This document shows positions 1 to 8,062 of a stretch of 40,398 nt of DNA, in pieces (positions within the stretch are counted from its first letter, which is position 1; each line of letters starts with the position of its first letter). The position numbers and the translations under genes are program-made. Source of the DNA: Dehalococcoidia bacterium (GTDB lineage Bacteria; Chloroflexota; Dehalococcoidia; CAUJGQ01); NCBI GenBank assembly GCA_035310145.1, contig DATGEL010000140.1, positions 1 through 40,398 on the forward strand, written 5' to 3'. The notes under the pieces were generated by a model. The model was not told the DNA's origin. It saw nothing but the letters and a program-made list of their open reading frames with translations, and did not search any database.

Positions 1-140
1 GTTCAACCGCCGCCGGCTCCATGGAGAGTTAGGCATGGCGCCGCCAGCGGAGTTCGAGGCCCTGTACTACGATGAGCAGCAGCCGCTTCCACTGGCTGCT
101 TCCCAATAACCCGAGTCTCTATGAAACCCGGGGCGGTTCA
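1..140 (+). mobile_element. IS3-family insertion sequence, right end only
   Basis: The window begins inside an IS3-type element. It contains the last codons of the transposase followed by a terminal segment (about 113-140) that ends in GGGGCGGTTCA. Read on the minus strand this starts TGAACCGCCCC, which fits the right terminal inverted repeat of IS3-like elements. The left end and most of the transposase lie outside the window, so subgroup and target duplication cannot be determined. Confidence 0.7.
2..109 (+). CDS. IS3-family transposase (OrfB), C-terminal fragment
   Basis: Frame 2 from the window edge is open to a TAA at 107-109 and encodes 35 residues. It has the typical tail of the IS3 OrfB DDE transposase: RRLHGELG, then PAEFEALYY. 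In the family this segment follows the last catalytic Glu of the rve integrase core. The catalytic residues are outside the window. It is partial because the window starts inside it, and nothing suggests the element itself is broken. The family call rests on this short but characteristic motif. Confidence 0.75.
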   Translation, partial: FNRRRLHGELGMAPPAEFEALYYDEQQPLPLAASQ

Positions 141-146
141 CTACGG

Positions 147-290
147 TAGGGTACAGGGAACAGGGAACAGGGAACAGGAACAGGAACAAGGAAATAGAAT
201 TCAGGAAATAGGAAATAGGGGGGTGGCCTGGCGCTCCCTATTTCCTATTTCCTTCGCCCTTTTTCCTCGTTCCTGCGCCCTTTGCCCTCG
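147..290. repeat. Heptad repeat module 1
   Basis: This intergenic array starts with four GGGNACA units and passes into GGAAATA units. A GC-rich centre follows (about 218-236), then a pyrimidine-rich block (CCTATTTCC, CCTCGTTCC) complementary to the first block. It fills the gap between the IS3 end and the convergent dehydrogenase, whose TGA stop it touches. Confidence 0.85.
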
Positions 291-1235
291 TCAGAACCAC
301 TTCCGCTTGTCGACGACGTTGAGCAGCGGCCGGCCGGCGGCAAAGCGGCGGCAGTTCTCCAGCAGGATCTCCTCCCACTTCTGCTGGTAGGGCGCGCCGG
401 CGATCGCCACATGCGGCGTGATCAGCACGTTGGGCAGCGACCAGAGTGGACTGTCGTCGGGCAACGGCTCCGGCGCGACCACGTCCAACCCGGCGCCGCC
501 GAGCTGGCCCGAGCGCAGCGCCGCGATCAGGTCGGCCGTGACGCAGGTGCCGCCGCGGCCGATATTGATGAAGTATGCGCCACGCTTCATCCACGCGAAG
601 AAGGCGGCGTTGAACATGCCCAGCGTGTCCGGCGTTTCCGGCACGGTGACGAGCACGAAGTCGGCCTCGCCCAGCCGTTGCGCCAGCCGCTCGGGCGGAA
701 ACAGCTCCGCCATGCCGGGCGCCGGCTCGGTCGTGCGCGGGTCGCAGCCGAGCACGCGCAGGCCGAAGGCGGCGCACTGCTTGCTCGCCTCGCTGCCGGA
801 GCCGCCGACGCCGACGATCAGCACCGTCGCCCGCGTCAGGTCGATCGGCCTCGGGCCGCGCCGCCAGCGGCGCTGCGCCGCGTAGTGGTCGAGGCGGCGG
901 GCGAAGGCGAGCAGGAAGGCCAGCGCGTGGGCCGAGAGATGCTCGTTGTAGCTGCCGCGCATGTTGGTGACGACGACGTCGCTCTGCACCAGCGCGTCGT
1001 AGAACCAGCCGCCGCCGAGGCCGGCGAGCGGCGCGGCGATCCAGCGCAGCCGCCGGGCGCGGGCGAAGAGGTCGGGCGGCACCGTGCCGTAGGCGGCGTC
1101 CGCGTCCACGATCTCCCGGGCCGCCTCTTCGTCGGTGGCGCAGGCGCTGACCACGGCGTCGGGCACGGCCTCTCGGATCTTCTGCGGCCAGCTCTCCTCG
1201 AAGTAGGGCGGCAGCATCACCAGCTTGAAGCTCAT
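291..1235 (-). CDS. D-isomer-specific 2-hydroxyacid dehydrogenase
   Basis: A 314-residue NAD(P)-dependent oxidoreductase, the usual size for the family. By family it interconverts a 2-hydroxyacid and a 2-ketoacid; the substrate cannot be read from the sequence. The Rossmann loop is GVGGSG (142-147). The catalytic triad is visible: Arg227 in NIGRGG, Glu256 in APEPLP and His275 in TPHVA. The N-terminal substrate domain (1-100) is divergent, closest in style to the GhrA/phosphoglycerate-dehydrogenase-like group. The ATG at 1233-1235 is the only good start. The gene is a single unit converging on the IS3 end and diverging from the dioxygenase subunit. Confidence 0.88.
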   Translation of the reverse strand: MSFKLVMLPPYFEESWPQKIREAVPDAVVSACATDEEAAREIVDADAAYGTVPPDLFARARRLRWIAAPLAGLGGGWFYDALVQSDVVVTNMRGSYNEHLSAHALAFLLAFARRLDHYAAQRRWRRGPRPIDLTRATVLIVGVGGSGSEASKQCAAFGLRVLGCDPRTTEPAPGMAELFPPERLAQRLGEADFVLVTVPETPDTLGMFNAAFFAWMKRGAYFINIGRGGTCVTADLIAALRSGQLGGAGLDVVAPEPLPDDSPLWSLPNVLITPHVAIAGAPYQQKWEEILLENCRRFAAGRPLLNVVDKRKWF

Positions 1236-1283
1236 GGCGTCTCATTGCTCCGCTTGCGTTCGGGCCGGACGGGCGCGTAGATC

Positions 1284-1391
1284 CAGGTGACAGGTTACAG
1301 GTGACAGGTGACAGGTGACAGTCTCCTTCCCCTGTCACCTGTCACCACCTGTTCCCTGTTCCCTGTTCCCTGTTCCCTGTAACCTGTCCCC
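1284..1391. repeat. Heptad repeat module 2 (GGTGACA type)
   Basis: The sequence holds tandem GGTGACA/GGTTACA units (1284-1320), a short core, then complementary CTGTCACC and CTGTTCC units. It occupies the whole divergent intergenic space and runs to within 1 nt of the dioxygenase start codon, so any promoter for that gene must lie in or beyond the repeat. Confidence 0.88.
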
Positions 1392-1392
1392 G

Positions 1393-1929
1393 ATGGACGA
1401 GTCCCAATCCGCCGCCGTCGCCCGGCTGCTGCTGCAGCGCGAGGTCGAAGAGTGGCTCTTCCACGAGGCCGAGCTGCTGGACGAGCGGCGCTTCGCCGCG
1501 TGGCTCGAGCTGCTGGCCGAGGACGTGCGTTACTGGATGCCGCTGCGCCGCAACGTGCGCGCCGGCGAACAGGCGGCGCGCGAGGCCACGCGCGAGCAGC
1601 GGGACATCGCCTGGTTCGACGAGGGCAAGGAGACGCTGCGCAAGCGCGTGCAGCAGATCGAGACGGGCATTCACTGGGCGGAGGAGCCGCTCTCGCGCCT
1701 CTGCCACCTGGTCACCAACGTGCAGATCCTGGCCGATGACGGCGCCGAGCTGCGCGTGAAGAGCCGCTTCCTGCTCTACCGCAACCGCCTGCAAGAAGAG
1801 ACGGACATCCTCGTGGGCAAGCGCGAGGACACGCTGCGCCGCGTCGCGGGCGGCCTGCTGCTCGCCCGCCGCGCGATCACACTCGACCAGAACGTGCTGC
1901 TGGCGAAGAACCTCACGTTCTTTCTCTAG
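1393..1929 (+). CDS. Aromatic-ring-hydroxylating dioxygenase, beta subunit
   Basis: A 178-residue SnoaL/NTF2-fold protein of the small-subunit family of Rieske non-heme iron dioxygenases. Typical features are the N-terminal helix ([18 protein letters not shown]), DVRYWMP, a central WF-rich segment and LLYRNR near residue 130. The beta subunit is structural and pairs with a catalytic Rieske alpha subunit. No alpha subunit, ferredoxin or reductase occurs in this window, so it is an orphan here. The ATG at 1393 is chosen because the in-frame extension to 1315 only translates repeat DNA. No Shine-Dalgarno is visible. The stop TAG merges with a GGAACAG repeat. Confidence 0.82.
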   Translation: MDESQSAAVARLLLQREVEEWLFHEAELLDERRFAAWLELLAEDVRYWMPLRRNVRAGEQAAREATREQRDIAWFDEGKETLRKRVQQIETGIHWAEEPLSRLCHLVTNVQILADDGAELRVKSRFLLYRNRLQEETDILVGKREDTLRRVAGGLLLARRAITLDQNVLLAKNLTFFL

Positions 1930-1943
1930 GGAACAGGGAACAG
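1927..1943. repeat. Heptad repeat remnant 3
   Basis: Two GGGAACA units follow the stop of the dioxygenase beta gene and share its TAG. There is no complementary arm, so this looks like a half module. Confidence 0.7.
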
Positions 1944-2198
1944 ACGGCGCGGGCCGGCTGCAGCGCCGTCGCACCGAAAGAGCGGCCCGCGCACGTCGCC
2001 GCGCGGCGCGATGGCGATGATGGCGAGGCGGCCACGCGCCTGCGGCGCTGCATCTCGATACTCTTCCGTATCGTTGCGACACCCGCCGTGCCTTGACGGC
2101 CTTGCCAAGGCTCAAGACCATATTTGCAGCACTGAGTTGCATGGTCATGGTGCCAGCACCAGCACGCCGCCCGCGGCGGCGTGGGGAGGAACGCGGCG

Positions 2199-2939
2199 AT
2201 GGCGAATCCTTCTTCCGGTTTGGTTCGGGGTGGGCACGGCCGGCTGGTCTGGCTGGCCGCCGGCCTGGCGCTCGGCGTGCTGGCCACGGGCGCGGTGGCG
2301 CTGGTGCGCGCCAGCGGCAGCGGCGGCACGATCACGGCCTGCGTCAAGGACAACGGCGAGAGGAACACGCGCATCGTCGGCACTGCCGCCGACTGCAAAC
2401 AGAACGAATCGGCGCTCACCTGGAACCAGCAGGGGCCGGCCGGACCGGCCGGCCCGCAAGGCCCCGCGGGGCCGGTTGGGCCGCAGGGGCCGCAGGGCGA
2501 TACGGGCGCACCCGGCGCCACCGGCGCCACAGGGCCAATCGGGCCGGCGGGACCGCAGGGACCGAAGGGCGACACGGGGCCGGCGGGCGCAACCGGCGCA
2601 ACCGGCGCAACGGGAGCCCAGGGGCCGGCCGGACCGCAGGGGCCCATCGGCGCACAGGGGCCGGCCGGGCTCTCGAACTGGGAGCGCAACCAGGTCGTCC
2701 TCACCAACCCGACGCTGGCGCCGAATTCGGAGATGGTGCAGCAGGTCACCTGCTCGCCCGGTAAGAGGGTGCTGGGCGGCGGCGTGCGCGTGCTCAATCG
2801 TACTGCCGGCACGTTTCTTGTAGACGATGACGGCCCAAACTCGGACAGCAGTTGGGTGGCGGTATTGCTGAACGATACGGGCAGCACGGCGGCCGCCGGC
2901 CAGGTCATCTTCTACGCCATCTGCGCCAACACGAACTGA
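2199..2939 (+). CDS. Membrane-anchored collagen-like (Gly-X-Y repeat) protein
   Basis: A 246-residue protein. Residues 1-12 are polar, 13-37 form one transmembrane or signal-anchor helix ([21 protein letters not shown]), and 40-75 form a small Cys-containing segment (ITACVK...DCKQNE). Residues about 78-166 are uninterrupted G-P-A / G-P-Q / G-A-T triplets expected to form a collagen triple helix. A C-terminal head domain of about 80 residues follows, with [12 protein letters not shown] and an ending IC. The N-terminal Cys segment plus triplets is common in collagen-like surface proteins of Actinobacteria and Chloroflexota. The start at 2199 is preferred over the GTG at 2181 because GGGGAGGA lies 9 nt upstream. 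Likely exported and trimeric; the ligand is unknown. Triplet repeats make length variation by slippage likely. Confidence 0.85.
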   Translation: MANPSSGLVRGGHGRLVWLAAGLALGVLATGAVALVRASGSGGTITACVKDNGERNTRIVGTAADCKQNESALTWNQQGPAGPAGPQGPAGPVGPQGPQGDTGAPGATGATGPIGPAGPQGPKGDTGPAGATGATGATGAQGPAGPQGPIGAQGPAGLSNWERNQVVLTNPTLAPNSEMVQQVTCSPGKRVLGGGVRVLNRTAGTFLVDDDGPNSDSSWVAVLLNDTGSTAAAGQVIFYAICANTN

Positions 2940-2943
2940 GCCG

Positions 2944-3051
2944 CGGAACGAGGAAATAGGAACAAGGAACGAGGGGTACCATGGCCTCGCCTCTCGTTCC
3001 TGTTCCCTGCCCCCTTCCGCCTGTTCCCTGTAACCTGTCACCTGTCACCTC
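2944..3051. repeat. Heptad repeat module 4
   Basis: GGAACGAGGAAATAGGAAC units are followed by the core GGGGTACCATGGCCTCG, then CTCGTTCC, CTGTTCC and CTGTCACC units. It lies between the collagen-like gene stop and the SMP-30 ribosome-binding site. The core closely matches modules 9 (same strand) and 13 (inverted). Confidence 0.88.
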
Positions 3052-3069
3052 AGAGCAGGGAGGCCCGCG

Positions 3070-3912
3070 ATGGCGAGCGAGGCGATCGAGACGCTGGCGT
3101 TCGGCTACGGGCTGATCGAGGGGCCGCGCCTCGACGCCGGCGACAACCTCTACTTCAGCGACGTGCACAACGGCGGCGTCTTTCGCCGCGCCCCCGACGG
3201 CACGATCGCGACGGTCATCCCCAAACGGCGCGGCGTGGGCGGCATCGCCCTGCATGCCGAGGGCGGCCTCGTCGTCTCCGGCCGCGATATCTGCCACGTG
3301 CGCGAGGGCGAGACGCGCGTGCTGTTCGCGCCGGAGAACACCCCTGGCTTCAACGACCTGTTCACCGACCGTTGGGGCGCCGTCTACGCCGGCACCGTGC
3401 GCAGCGACCCGTTCGCGCAGGGCGGCCAGCGCACGCCGGGCGAGCTGTGGCGCATCTCCGGCGCGGGCGAGGCGACGCAGGTCTACGACGGCGTCGGCCT
3501 CAGCAACGGCATCGGCTTCTCGCCCGACGAGCGGCTGCTCTACCATTCCGACAGCGCCGCCCGCGCCATCTATATCAGCGACGTGCACGGCCGCGGCCAG
3601 GTCTCCGGCCGGCGCGTCTTCGCCCGGGTCGAGCTGGGCGTGCCCGACGGCCTGGCGGTGGATGCCGAGGGCGGCGTCTGGGTGGCCGTGTTCCAGGGCG
3701 GCTGCGTGGCGCGCTACCGGCCGGACGGCTCGCTGGAACGCACGCTCTCCGTGCCGGCGAGCGCCGTCACCAGCCTCTGCTTCGGCGGCGAGGGGCGGCA
3801 AGACCTCTACATCGTCACGGCCGACAACAGCGAGGCGCCCGAGCGCGGCGGCACGATCTTCCGCACGCGCGCGGACGTCGCCGGCCTGCCCGCGCCGCTC
3901 GCCCGCGTTTGA
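3070..3912 (+). CDS. SMP-30/gluconolactonase-type beta-propeller hydrolase
   Basis: A 280-residue six-bladed propeller protein of the SMP-30/gluconolactonase/LRE family. Members are metal-dependent lactonases or related hydrolases acting on sugar acid or other lactones. Candidate metal ligands sit in the expected family motifs: Glu17 in LIEGP, Asn95 in GFND, Asn146 in LSNGIGFSPDE and Asp193 in VPDGLAVDAEGGVWVA. The ATG at 3070 has CAGGGAGG 7 nt upstream, in the short gap after repeat module 4. The substrate is unknown. The TGA stop lies in a TTGAAGGTGA string shared with the truncated ATP-grasp gene, both at repeat edges. Confidence 0.87.
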   Translation: MASEAIETLAFGYGLIEGPRLDAGDNLYFSDVHNGGVFRRAPDGTIATVIPKRRGVGGIALHAEGGLVVSGRDICHVREGETRVLFAPENTPGFNDLFTDRWGAVYAGTVRSDPFAQGGQRTPGELWRISGAGEATQVYDGVGLSNGIGFSPDERLLYHSDSAARAIYISDVHGRGQVSGRRVFARVELGVPDGLAVDAEGGVWVAVFQGGCVARYRPDGSLERTLSVPASAVTSLCFGGEGRQDLYIVTADNSEAPERGGTIFRTRADVAGLPAPLARV

Positions 3913-3979
3913 AGGTGACAGGTGATAGGTGATAGGTGACAGGAAGGATTGTCCTTGGACCCGCCTGTCACCTGTCACC
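3913..3979. repeat. Heptad repeat module 5 (GGTGACA type)
   Basis: GGTGACA/GGTGATA units are followed by a core containing GGATTGTCCTTGGACCC, then complementary CTGTCACC units. It lies between convergent genes and could act as a bidirectional hairpin. Its core resembles module 10 (GGATCGTCCTCAGACCC). Confidence 0.88.
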
Positions 3980-4451
3980 GCGGGCGCAGGTCCACGATCG
4001 TCGTGTTCGGGCCGAGGTAGCCTTCGAGGAAGACACGGCCGCCCAGCGGCTCCGCGTCGTTGACCACGAGAATCACCAGATCCTGCGGCGTGCCGCCGCT
4101 GAGCTGTGTGCGCACGCGCTCCGCGTCCTCCCACTCCTGGCGCAGCGAGGCGGCCTGCGCGTCCGAGCCGACGAGCACCAGCTTCGTCGCCGGCACCGGC
4201 GTGGCCGCCAGCGCGGCCGCGGCCGGAATTGGAGGAGCCTGCGTTGCCGCTTCGTGCGGAGTGGGCGCGGCCGACGCAGTCGTCGCCGGGTGCGCGGTGT
4301 GCAGCGCGGACGGGCGCGAACCTTCGTGCTGCAGGGCGACGAGCGCCAGCGCCAGCAAGGCGCCGCCCGCGGTCATCGCCAGGAAGCGGGCGAGCTGGCG
4401 CACGGTGCCGCCGTGCACGGGTGGTTCGAGCTCGTGGTCGATCATGCTCAT
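3975..4451 (-). CDS. Hypothetical single-pass membrane protein
   Basis: A 158-residue protein of no family I recognise. Residues 1-18 are polar and contain the start MSMIDHELE. A hydrophobic helix around 20-42 (ARFLAMTAGGALLALALVAL) is followed by an Ala/Pro/Thr-rich spacer (about 45-90) and a C-terminal domain of about 70 residues with KLVLVGSDAQAA, QEWEDAE and DLVILVVND. This suggests a small extracytoplasmic domain on a flexible stalk. The start at 4451 is preferred over an upstream ATG (4520) because a GAGGAG motif lies just before it. It converges with the SMP-30 gene across repeat module 5; the stop overlaps the pyrimidine arm. Confidence 0.6.
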   Translation of the reverse strand: MSMIDHELEPPVHGGTVRQLARFLAMTAGGALLALALVALQHEGSRPSALHTAHPATTASAAPTPHEAATQAPPIPAAAALAATPVPATKLVLVGSDAQAASLRQEWEDAERVRTQLSGGTPQDLVILVVNDAEPLGGRVFLEGYLGPNTTIVDLRPR

Positions 4452-4712
4452 GCTGCCGCTCCTCTGCCGCGCGCCTCCCGAACGGCGCGAAGCGTTTGCG
4501 GCTGCCGCCGGCTCCTCCACTTCCGGCCGCAGCCTGCACGTAAGGGTTCAGGGAACAGTCCCCGCCGCCCCTGCCCCTGATCTCGGCAGCTGCATGGCGC
4601 GGCTCGCGCGGAAGGGCGAGCCGCCGCACCACCGATCTGTGAATATGAACGGTCGCGCCGGACGGATTGGCGCAGTCAGGCTGGGAATTACCCGGTTACG
4701 GTTGAACGCCCC
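4452..4712. other. Intergenic stretch without recognisable gene
   Basis: About 260 bp upstream of the hypothetical membrane protein. Apart from a lone GGGAACAG string near 4550 and ordinary GC-rich sequence, I see no convincing coding frame, RNA or promoter. The purine-rich arm of module 6 begins at its right end. Confidence 0.4.
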
Positions 4713-4814
4713 GAGAACGAGGGCCGAGAAACGAGGAAATAGGGACGAGAGAATAGGAAATAGGGGGTTCGCGGCCTCGTTCCCATTCCCTCTTCCCTTC
4801 CCCCTCGTTCCTCA
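4713..4814. repeat. Heptad repeat module 6
   Basis: Degenerate GGAACGA, GGAAATA and GAGAATA units are followed by a GGGGGTTCGCGGCCTCG core and a pyrimidine arm ending CCTCGTTCCTC. It abuts the TGA stop of the minus-strand gene at 4812. Confidence 0.85.
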
Positions 4815-5126
4815 GGCGGCGAAGAAGCGGGCGTCCGACTCCAGCAGCAGGGCCACAAGCATGCCGCGCTGGCCGGCGGCGCCGGCCGTGGCCGCGGTGC
4901 TCGCCGCGCCCAGCTCGAGGTACTGCACGCCCAGCAGCTCGTGCCGGCGGCGCACGCGCGCGATCAGTTCCGGCTCATGCGCCATGCGGTGCACGGTCGC
5001 GGCGCACAGGTCCAGCGCCGCCTGGCCGAAGCGGGCGGTGAAGCCGCTCAACGCCTCCGCCCCGGCGCCGGGACACGTCCAGCTCTCCCACAGTGCCGGC
5101 AGATCGACGAGATCATCAGCGGCCAT
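4812..5126 (-). CDS. Hypothetical protein, 104 aa
   Basis: A small, largely helical, soluble protein without a family I recognise. Features are an acidic N terminus (MAADDLVDLPALWESW), a Cys-containing helix (ALDLCAATVHRMAHE), an RVRRRHELLGVQYLELG segment and an Ala-rich C terminus. A GGAGAC motif precedes the ATG. It stands alone between repeat module 6 and the promoter region of the STAND regulator. Its regular composition and clean start make a real gene likely, but no function can be given. Confidence 0.5.
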   Translation of the reverse strand: MAADDLVDLPALWESWTCPGAGAEALSGFTARFGQAALDLCAATVHRMAHEPELIARVRRRHELLGVQYLELGAASTAATAGAAGQRGMLVALLLESDARFFAA

Positions 5127-5331
5127 GCGGATGTCTCCTTCCCAGCAACTCCCAGCAACTTCAGGTCCGGGCCGCCGGCTTCCCTGCCGCCGGAGCGTTG
5201 TGCGGGCCGGCTACCCACATCAACGGGGAGGCCGGCCGGATTCGCGGATTGCCGGCCGCCGCGCCGATGCGACGAAAGCCTTGCACCGCCGCGACGCATG
5301 CGGAGAAGTGTAGCAACGCGGGCCGCGGGCG

Positions 5332-5364
5332 TTGCGCCAAACGTGCGCCAAGAATGTGTATGAT
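5332..5364 (+). promoter_or_regulatory. Putative promoter of the STAND regulator
   Basis: A strong -10-like TATGAT lies at 5359-5364, with a possible but badly spaced TTGCGC at 5332. Transcription would start near 5371, which excludes the TTG at 5332 as start codon and supports the GTG at 5398. A near-direct repeat GCGCCAAACGTGCGCCAAG overlaps the -35 side. Confidence 0.35.
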
Positions 5365-5397
5365 GCGTGGCAACCTGTTCCATCTGAAGGCGATACG

Positions 5398-7899
5398 GTG
5401 CCAGATCGGCCGCCGTGGAACGCGATCCTGCGTGCCTTGCGTGAGGCCCGCGGCCTCTCGCAGGAGGTCTGGGCGGCGCGCTTGGGCTGCAGCCGCCGCA
5501 CGGTGGTGCGCTGGGAGCGGGATGAGGCCGTGCCGGACGCGGCGGCGGAGGCGGCGATCGTCGCCCTCTGCGCCGAGCAGGGCGTCTTCCGCGGCTACGA
5601 CGCCGGTCCGCTCGCCGGGCTTGCGCTCTCGCCCGCGTGGCTGCACGAGCTGCTCACGGCCGCGCGCCTGCACGCGCACCTGCGCCGGCGTCCGCCCGGC
5701 GGCGCGCACCTGCCGGCGGTCCTCTCCAGCTTCATCGGCCGCGAGCGGGAAACGGAGGAGGCCGGCGCCCTGCTCGGCGCGGCACGGCTGCTCACGCTGA
5801 CCGGCGTGGGCGGCACGGGCAAAACGCGGCTGGCGCTGGCCGTGGCCGAAGCCGCCGCGCCCGCCTATCCCGACGGCGCCTGGTTCGTCGATCTCTCCGA
5901 CGTGCGCGACCTCGAAGGGATCGTGCCGGCGATCGCGCACGCCCTGGGCGTGGCCGGCGGCGGCGGCCGGTCGCTCGTCGCCGCGCTGGGCGCCTATCTG
6001 CGCGGCCGGCGCCTGCTGCTGCTGCTGGACAACGCCGAGCACCTGATCGACGCCGCGCCGCTTCTGCACGCGCTGCTGGCGGGGTCTCCCGGCCTGCGCC
6101 TGCTGGTCACCAGCCGGGTGCGGCTGCGGCTGGCGGAGGAGCAGGAGTTGCCGCTGGCGCCGCTGCCCGTGCCCGAGGCGACGGAGGCGGAGCCGGCGCG
6201 GCTGGCCCAGAATCCGGCGGTGCGGCTGTTCACGGCGCGGGCGCGAGCGCTGCAGCCGGACTTCGCGCTCACGGCGGAGAATGCCGCCGCCGTGGCGGCG
6301 ATCTGCCGGCGGCTGGACGGCCTGCCGCTGGCGATCGAGCTGGCTGCCTCGCGCGTCAAGCTGCTGCCGCCGGCGGCCCTGCTCGCCCGCCTCGACCACG
6401 GCCTGGAGCTGCTCGGCGGCGGCGCGCCCTCGTTGCCCGCGCGGCAGCAAACGCTGCGGGCGGCGATCGCCTGGTCGTGGAACCTGCTGGCGCCGCCGGA
6501 GCAGGCGCTCTTCCGCCGGCTGAGCGTGTTCAGCGGCGGCTGGACGCTGGCGGCGGCCGAGGCGGTCGCGGGCGCGGACGGCGCGCTGGACGTGCTGGCG
6601 GGGCTGGCGGCGCTGCTCGATCAGAGCCTGCTGCGCAGGGACGAGGCCGCCGGCGAGCCGCGCTTCAGCATGCTGGCCACGCTGCGGGAGTTCGCGCTGG
6701 AGCAGCTTGCGGCGAGCGGCGAGACGGCGGCGCTGCGCCGGCGGCACGCCCACTACTGTTGCGCGCTGAGCGAGCGCTGCTGGGCGCGCTGGCGGCAGAA
6801 CGGCCGCGTGCTGGAGAGCGTGCTCCTGCCGATCGACGCCGAGCGCGAGAACATTATCGCCGCGCTGCGGTGGGCGCTGGAGACGGAGCCGGGCGTGGGG
6901 CTGCGCATCGCCGGCTGCCTCAGCACCTGGTTCTACCTGCGTGCGCCGGGCGAGGGCCGCCGCTGGGCCGAGGCGCTGCTGGCAGACCGGCGGGCGGCGG
7001 AGTCCGACCCGGCCCGCGCCCTCGCCCTCTACAGCGCCGGCATCTGCTGCCTCGGCCAGGCGCAGGGCGAGGCGGCGGTGGCCTACTTCGAGCAGGCGGC
7101 CGCACGCTTCCGCGCGGCGGAGGACTGGCCGATGCTGGCCCGCGTCCACGCGCTGCTGAGCGCCAACGTGCCGGCCGGCGCGGCGACGCGGGCGCGATCG
7201 CACGCGGAAGAGGCGCTGGCGCTGGCACGGGCCACGGGTGAGGCGCACGAGATCGCCTTCGCCGAGTCCTTCGCCGGCTCCTCGCTGCTACGTCACGGCG
7301 GCGATTCGCGGCAGGTGCGCGCCCACCTGCAGGAGGCGCTGCGCCTGACGCGGCAGCTCGGCGCGGACCTGATCGGCCTGAGCGCGCTCTCGGTGCTGGC
7401 CGGGCTGGAGCTGCGGGAGGGCCGCTCCGCCATAGCGCGGCGGCTCTACCGGGAGAGCGTGCCGCTGGCCGAGGCGCTGGGCGGCACGTCCGACCTGGCG
7501 CAGACGCACATGGTGCTGGCGCGGCTGGCCGAAAACGCGGGCGAGGAGGCCGAGGCGCTGGGCGAATGGCGGCGGGCGCTGGTGCTGGCCCGCGATGTGG
7601 AGAGCGCCACGCTCGGCGCGGCCTGTCTGATCGGCATCGCCGGACGGCTGACGGTGGCGGGCCGGGCGCAGACGGCGGCGCGGCTGTTGGCGGCGGCGCC
7701 GGCCGGCTGGCGCGACGAGCCGCTCTGGGTGTCGGCGCTGCCGCAGGAGACCTACCTGCCGGCGCTGGCCGCGACGCGGGCGGCGCTGGGCGAAGCCGCG
7801 TTCGACGAGGCCTGGGCTGCCGGCCGCGCGCTCGCGCTGGAGCAGGCGATCGCGCTGGCGCTGGCCGAGGCGGAGGACGAGGGAAGAGAGATTCCGTGA
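5398..7899 (+). CDS. STAND-type regulator: HTH + NB-ARC ATPase + TPR repeats
   Basis: An 833-residue signal-transducing NTPase. Residues about 8-45 form an XRE-like helix-turn-helix (LREARGLSQEVWAARLGCSRRTVVRWE). An NB-ARC domain follows with FIGRERE at about 112, Walker A GVGGTGKTR at 136-144, Walker B LLLLLDNAEH at 206-215 and a GLPLAIELAA motif. Helical TPR-like repeats run from about 470 to the end. This is the AfsR/MalT-like plan, in which a ligand sensed by the TPR region controls ATP-dependent activation. The GTG at 5398 is chosen for its GAAGG 7 nt upstream and the promoter position. No target gene is evident; the arsenic genes begin 150 bp downstream but carry their own regulator. 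Confidence 0.85.
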   Translation: MPDRPPWNAILRALREARGLSQEVWAARLGCSRRTVVRWERDEAVPDAAAEAAIVALCAEQGVFRGYDAGPLAGLALSPAWLHELLTAARLHAHLRRRPPGGAHLPAVLSSFIGRERETEEAGALLGAARLLTLTGVGGTGKTRLALAVAEAAAPAYPDGAWFVDLSDVRDLEGIVPAIAHALGVAGGGGRSLVAALGAYLRGRRLLLLLDNAEHLIDAAPLLHALLAGSPGLRLLVTSRVRLRLAEEQELPLAPLPVPEATEAEPARLAQNPAVRLFTARARALQPDFALTAENAAAVAAICRRLDGLPLAIELAASRVKLLPPAALLARLDHGLELLGGGAPSLPARQQTLRAAIAWSWNLLAPPEQALFRRLSVFSGGWTLAAAEAVAGADGALDVLAGLAALLDQSLLRRDEAAGEPRFSMLATLREFALEQLAASGETAALRRRHAHYCCALSERCWARWRQNGRVLESVLLPIDAERENIIAALRWALETEPGVGLRIAGCLSTWFYLRAPGEGRRWAEALLADRRAAESDPARALALYSAGICCLGQAQGEAAVAYFEQAAARFRAAEDWPMLARVHALLSANVPAGAATRARSHAEEALALARATGEAHEIAFAESFAGSSLLRHGGDSRQVRAHLQEALRLTRQLGADLIGLSALSVLAGLELREGRSAIARRLYRESVPLAEALGGTSDLAQTHMVLARLAENAGEEAEALGEWRRALVLARDVESATLGAACLIGIAGRLTVAGRAQTAARLLAAAPAGWRDEPLWVSALPQETYLPALAATRAALGEAAFDEAWAAGRALALEQAIALALAEAEDEGREIP

Positions 7900-8014
7900 C
7901 CTCGGCCCTCGGTCCGGTCTCCTCGTCCCCGCGTGGGCGGGCGGGTGGGAACGGGGTGGGCGCGCCCCTGCGCCTGTCCGTCCCCAGCTCACCGCCGCTA
8001 ACATCCGGATGCTG

Positions 8015-8041
8015 TTGCGGCCGCGGGTAGCCGGCTATCAT
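8015..8041 (+). promoter_or_regulatory. Putative arsR promoter (leaderless)
   Basis: TTGCGG (8015-8020) and TATCAT (8036-8041) are separated by 15 bp. The -10 hexamer ends 6 nt before the GTG at 8048, placing the transcription start at or next to the start codon. Confidence 0.45.
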
Positions 8042-8062
8042 CTCGACGTGCGTCGATTTGAT
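8037..8062. promoter_or_regulatory. Dyad operator candidate for ArsR
   Basis: A 26-bp dyad ATCA-N2-TCGACG-TG-CGTCGA-N2-TGAT, with only two unpaired positions per arm. It overlaps the -10 hexamer and the start codon. ArsR/SmtB repressors commonly bind ATCA...TGAT-flanked dyads at their own promoters, so autoregulation is the natural reading. Confidence 0.6.

Noticed and set aside
147-290. CRISPR-like array from regularly repeated short units
   Set aside because: Units are 7 bp without spacers, and no cas genes are present.
238-1338. Long open frames antisense to or out of frame with the D-2-hydroxyacid dehydrogenase, and similar long frames opposite most genes
   Set aside because: At about 70 % GC stop codons are rare, so long Arg/Ala/Pro-rich shadow frames are expected. 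They lack domains and overlap confidently identified genes.
1315-1392. N-terminal extension of the dioxygenase beta subunit (26 codons)
   Set aside because: It only translates the heptad repeat and has no ribosome-binding site; homologous sequence begins at 1393.
5332-5397. TTG start for the STAND regulator 22 codons upstream of the chosen GTG
   Set aside because: It would lie in the -35 region of the likely promoter and has no Shine-Dalgarno; the HTH domain begins after the GTG.
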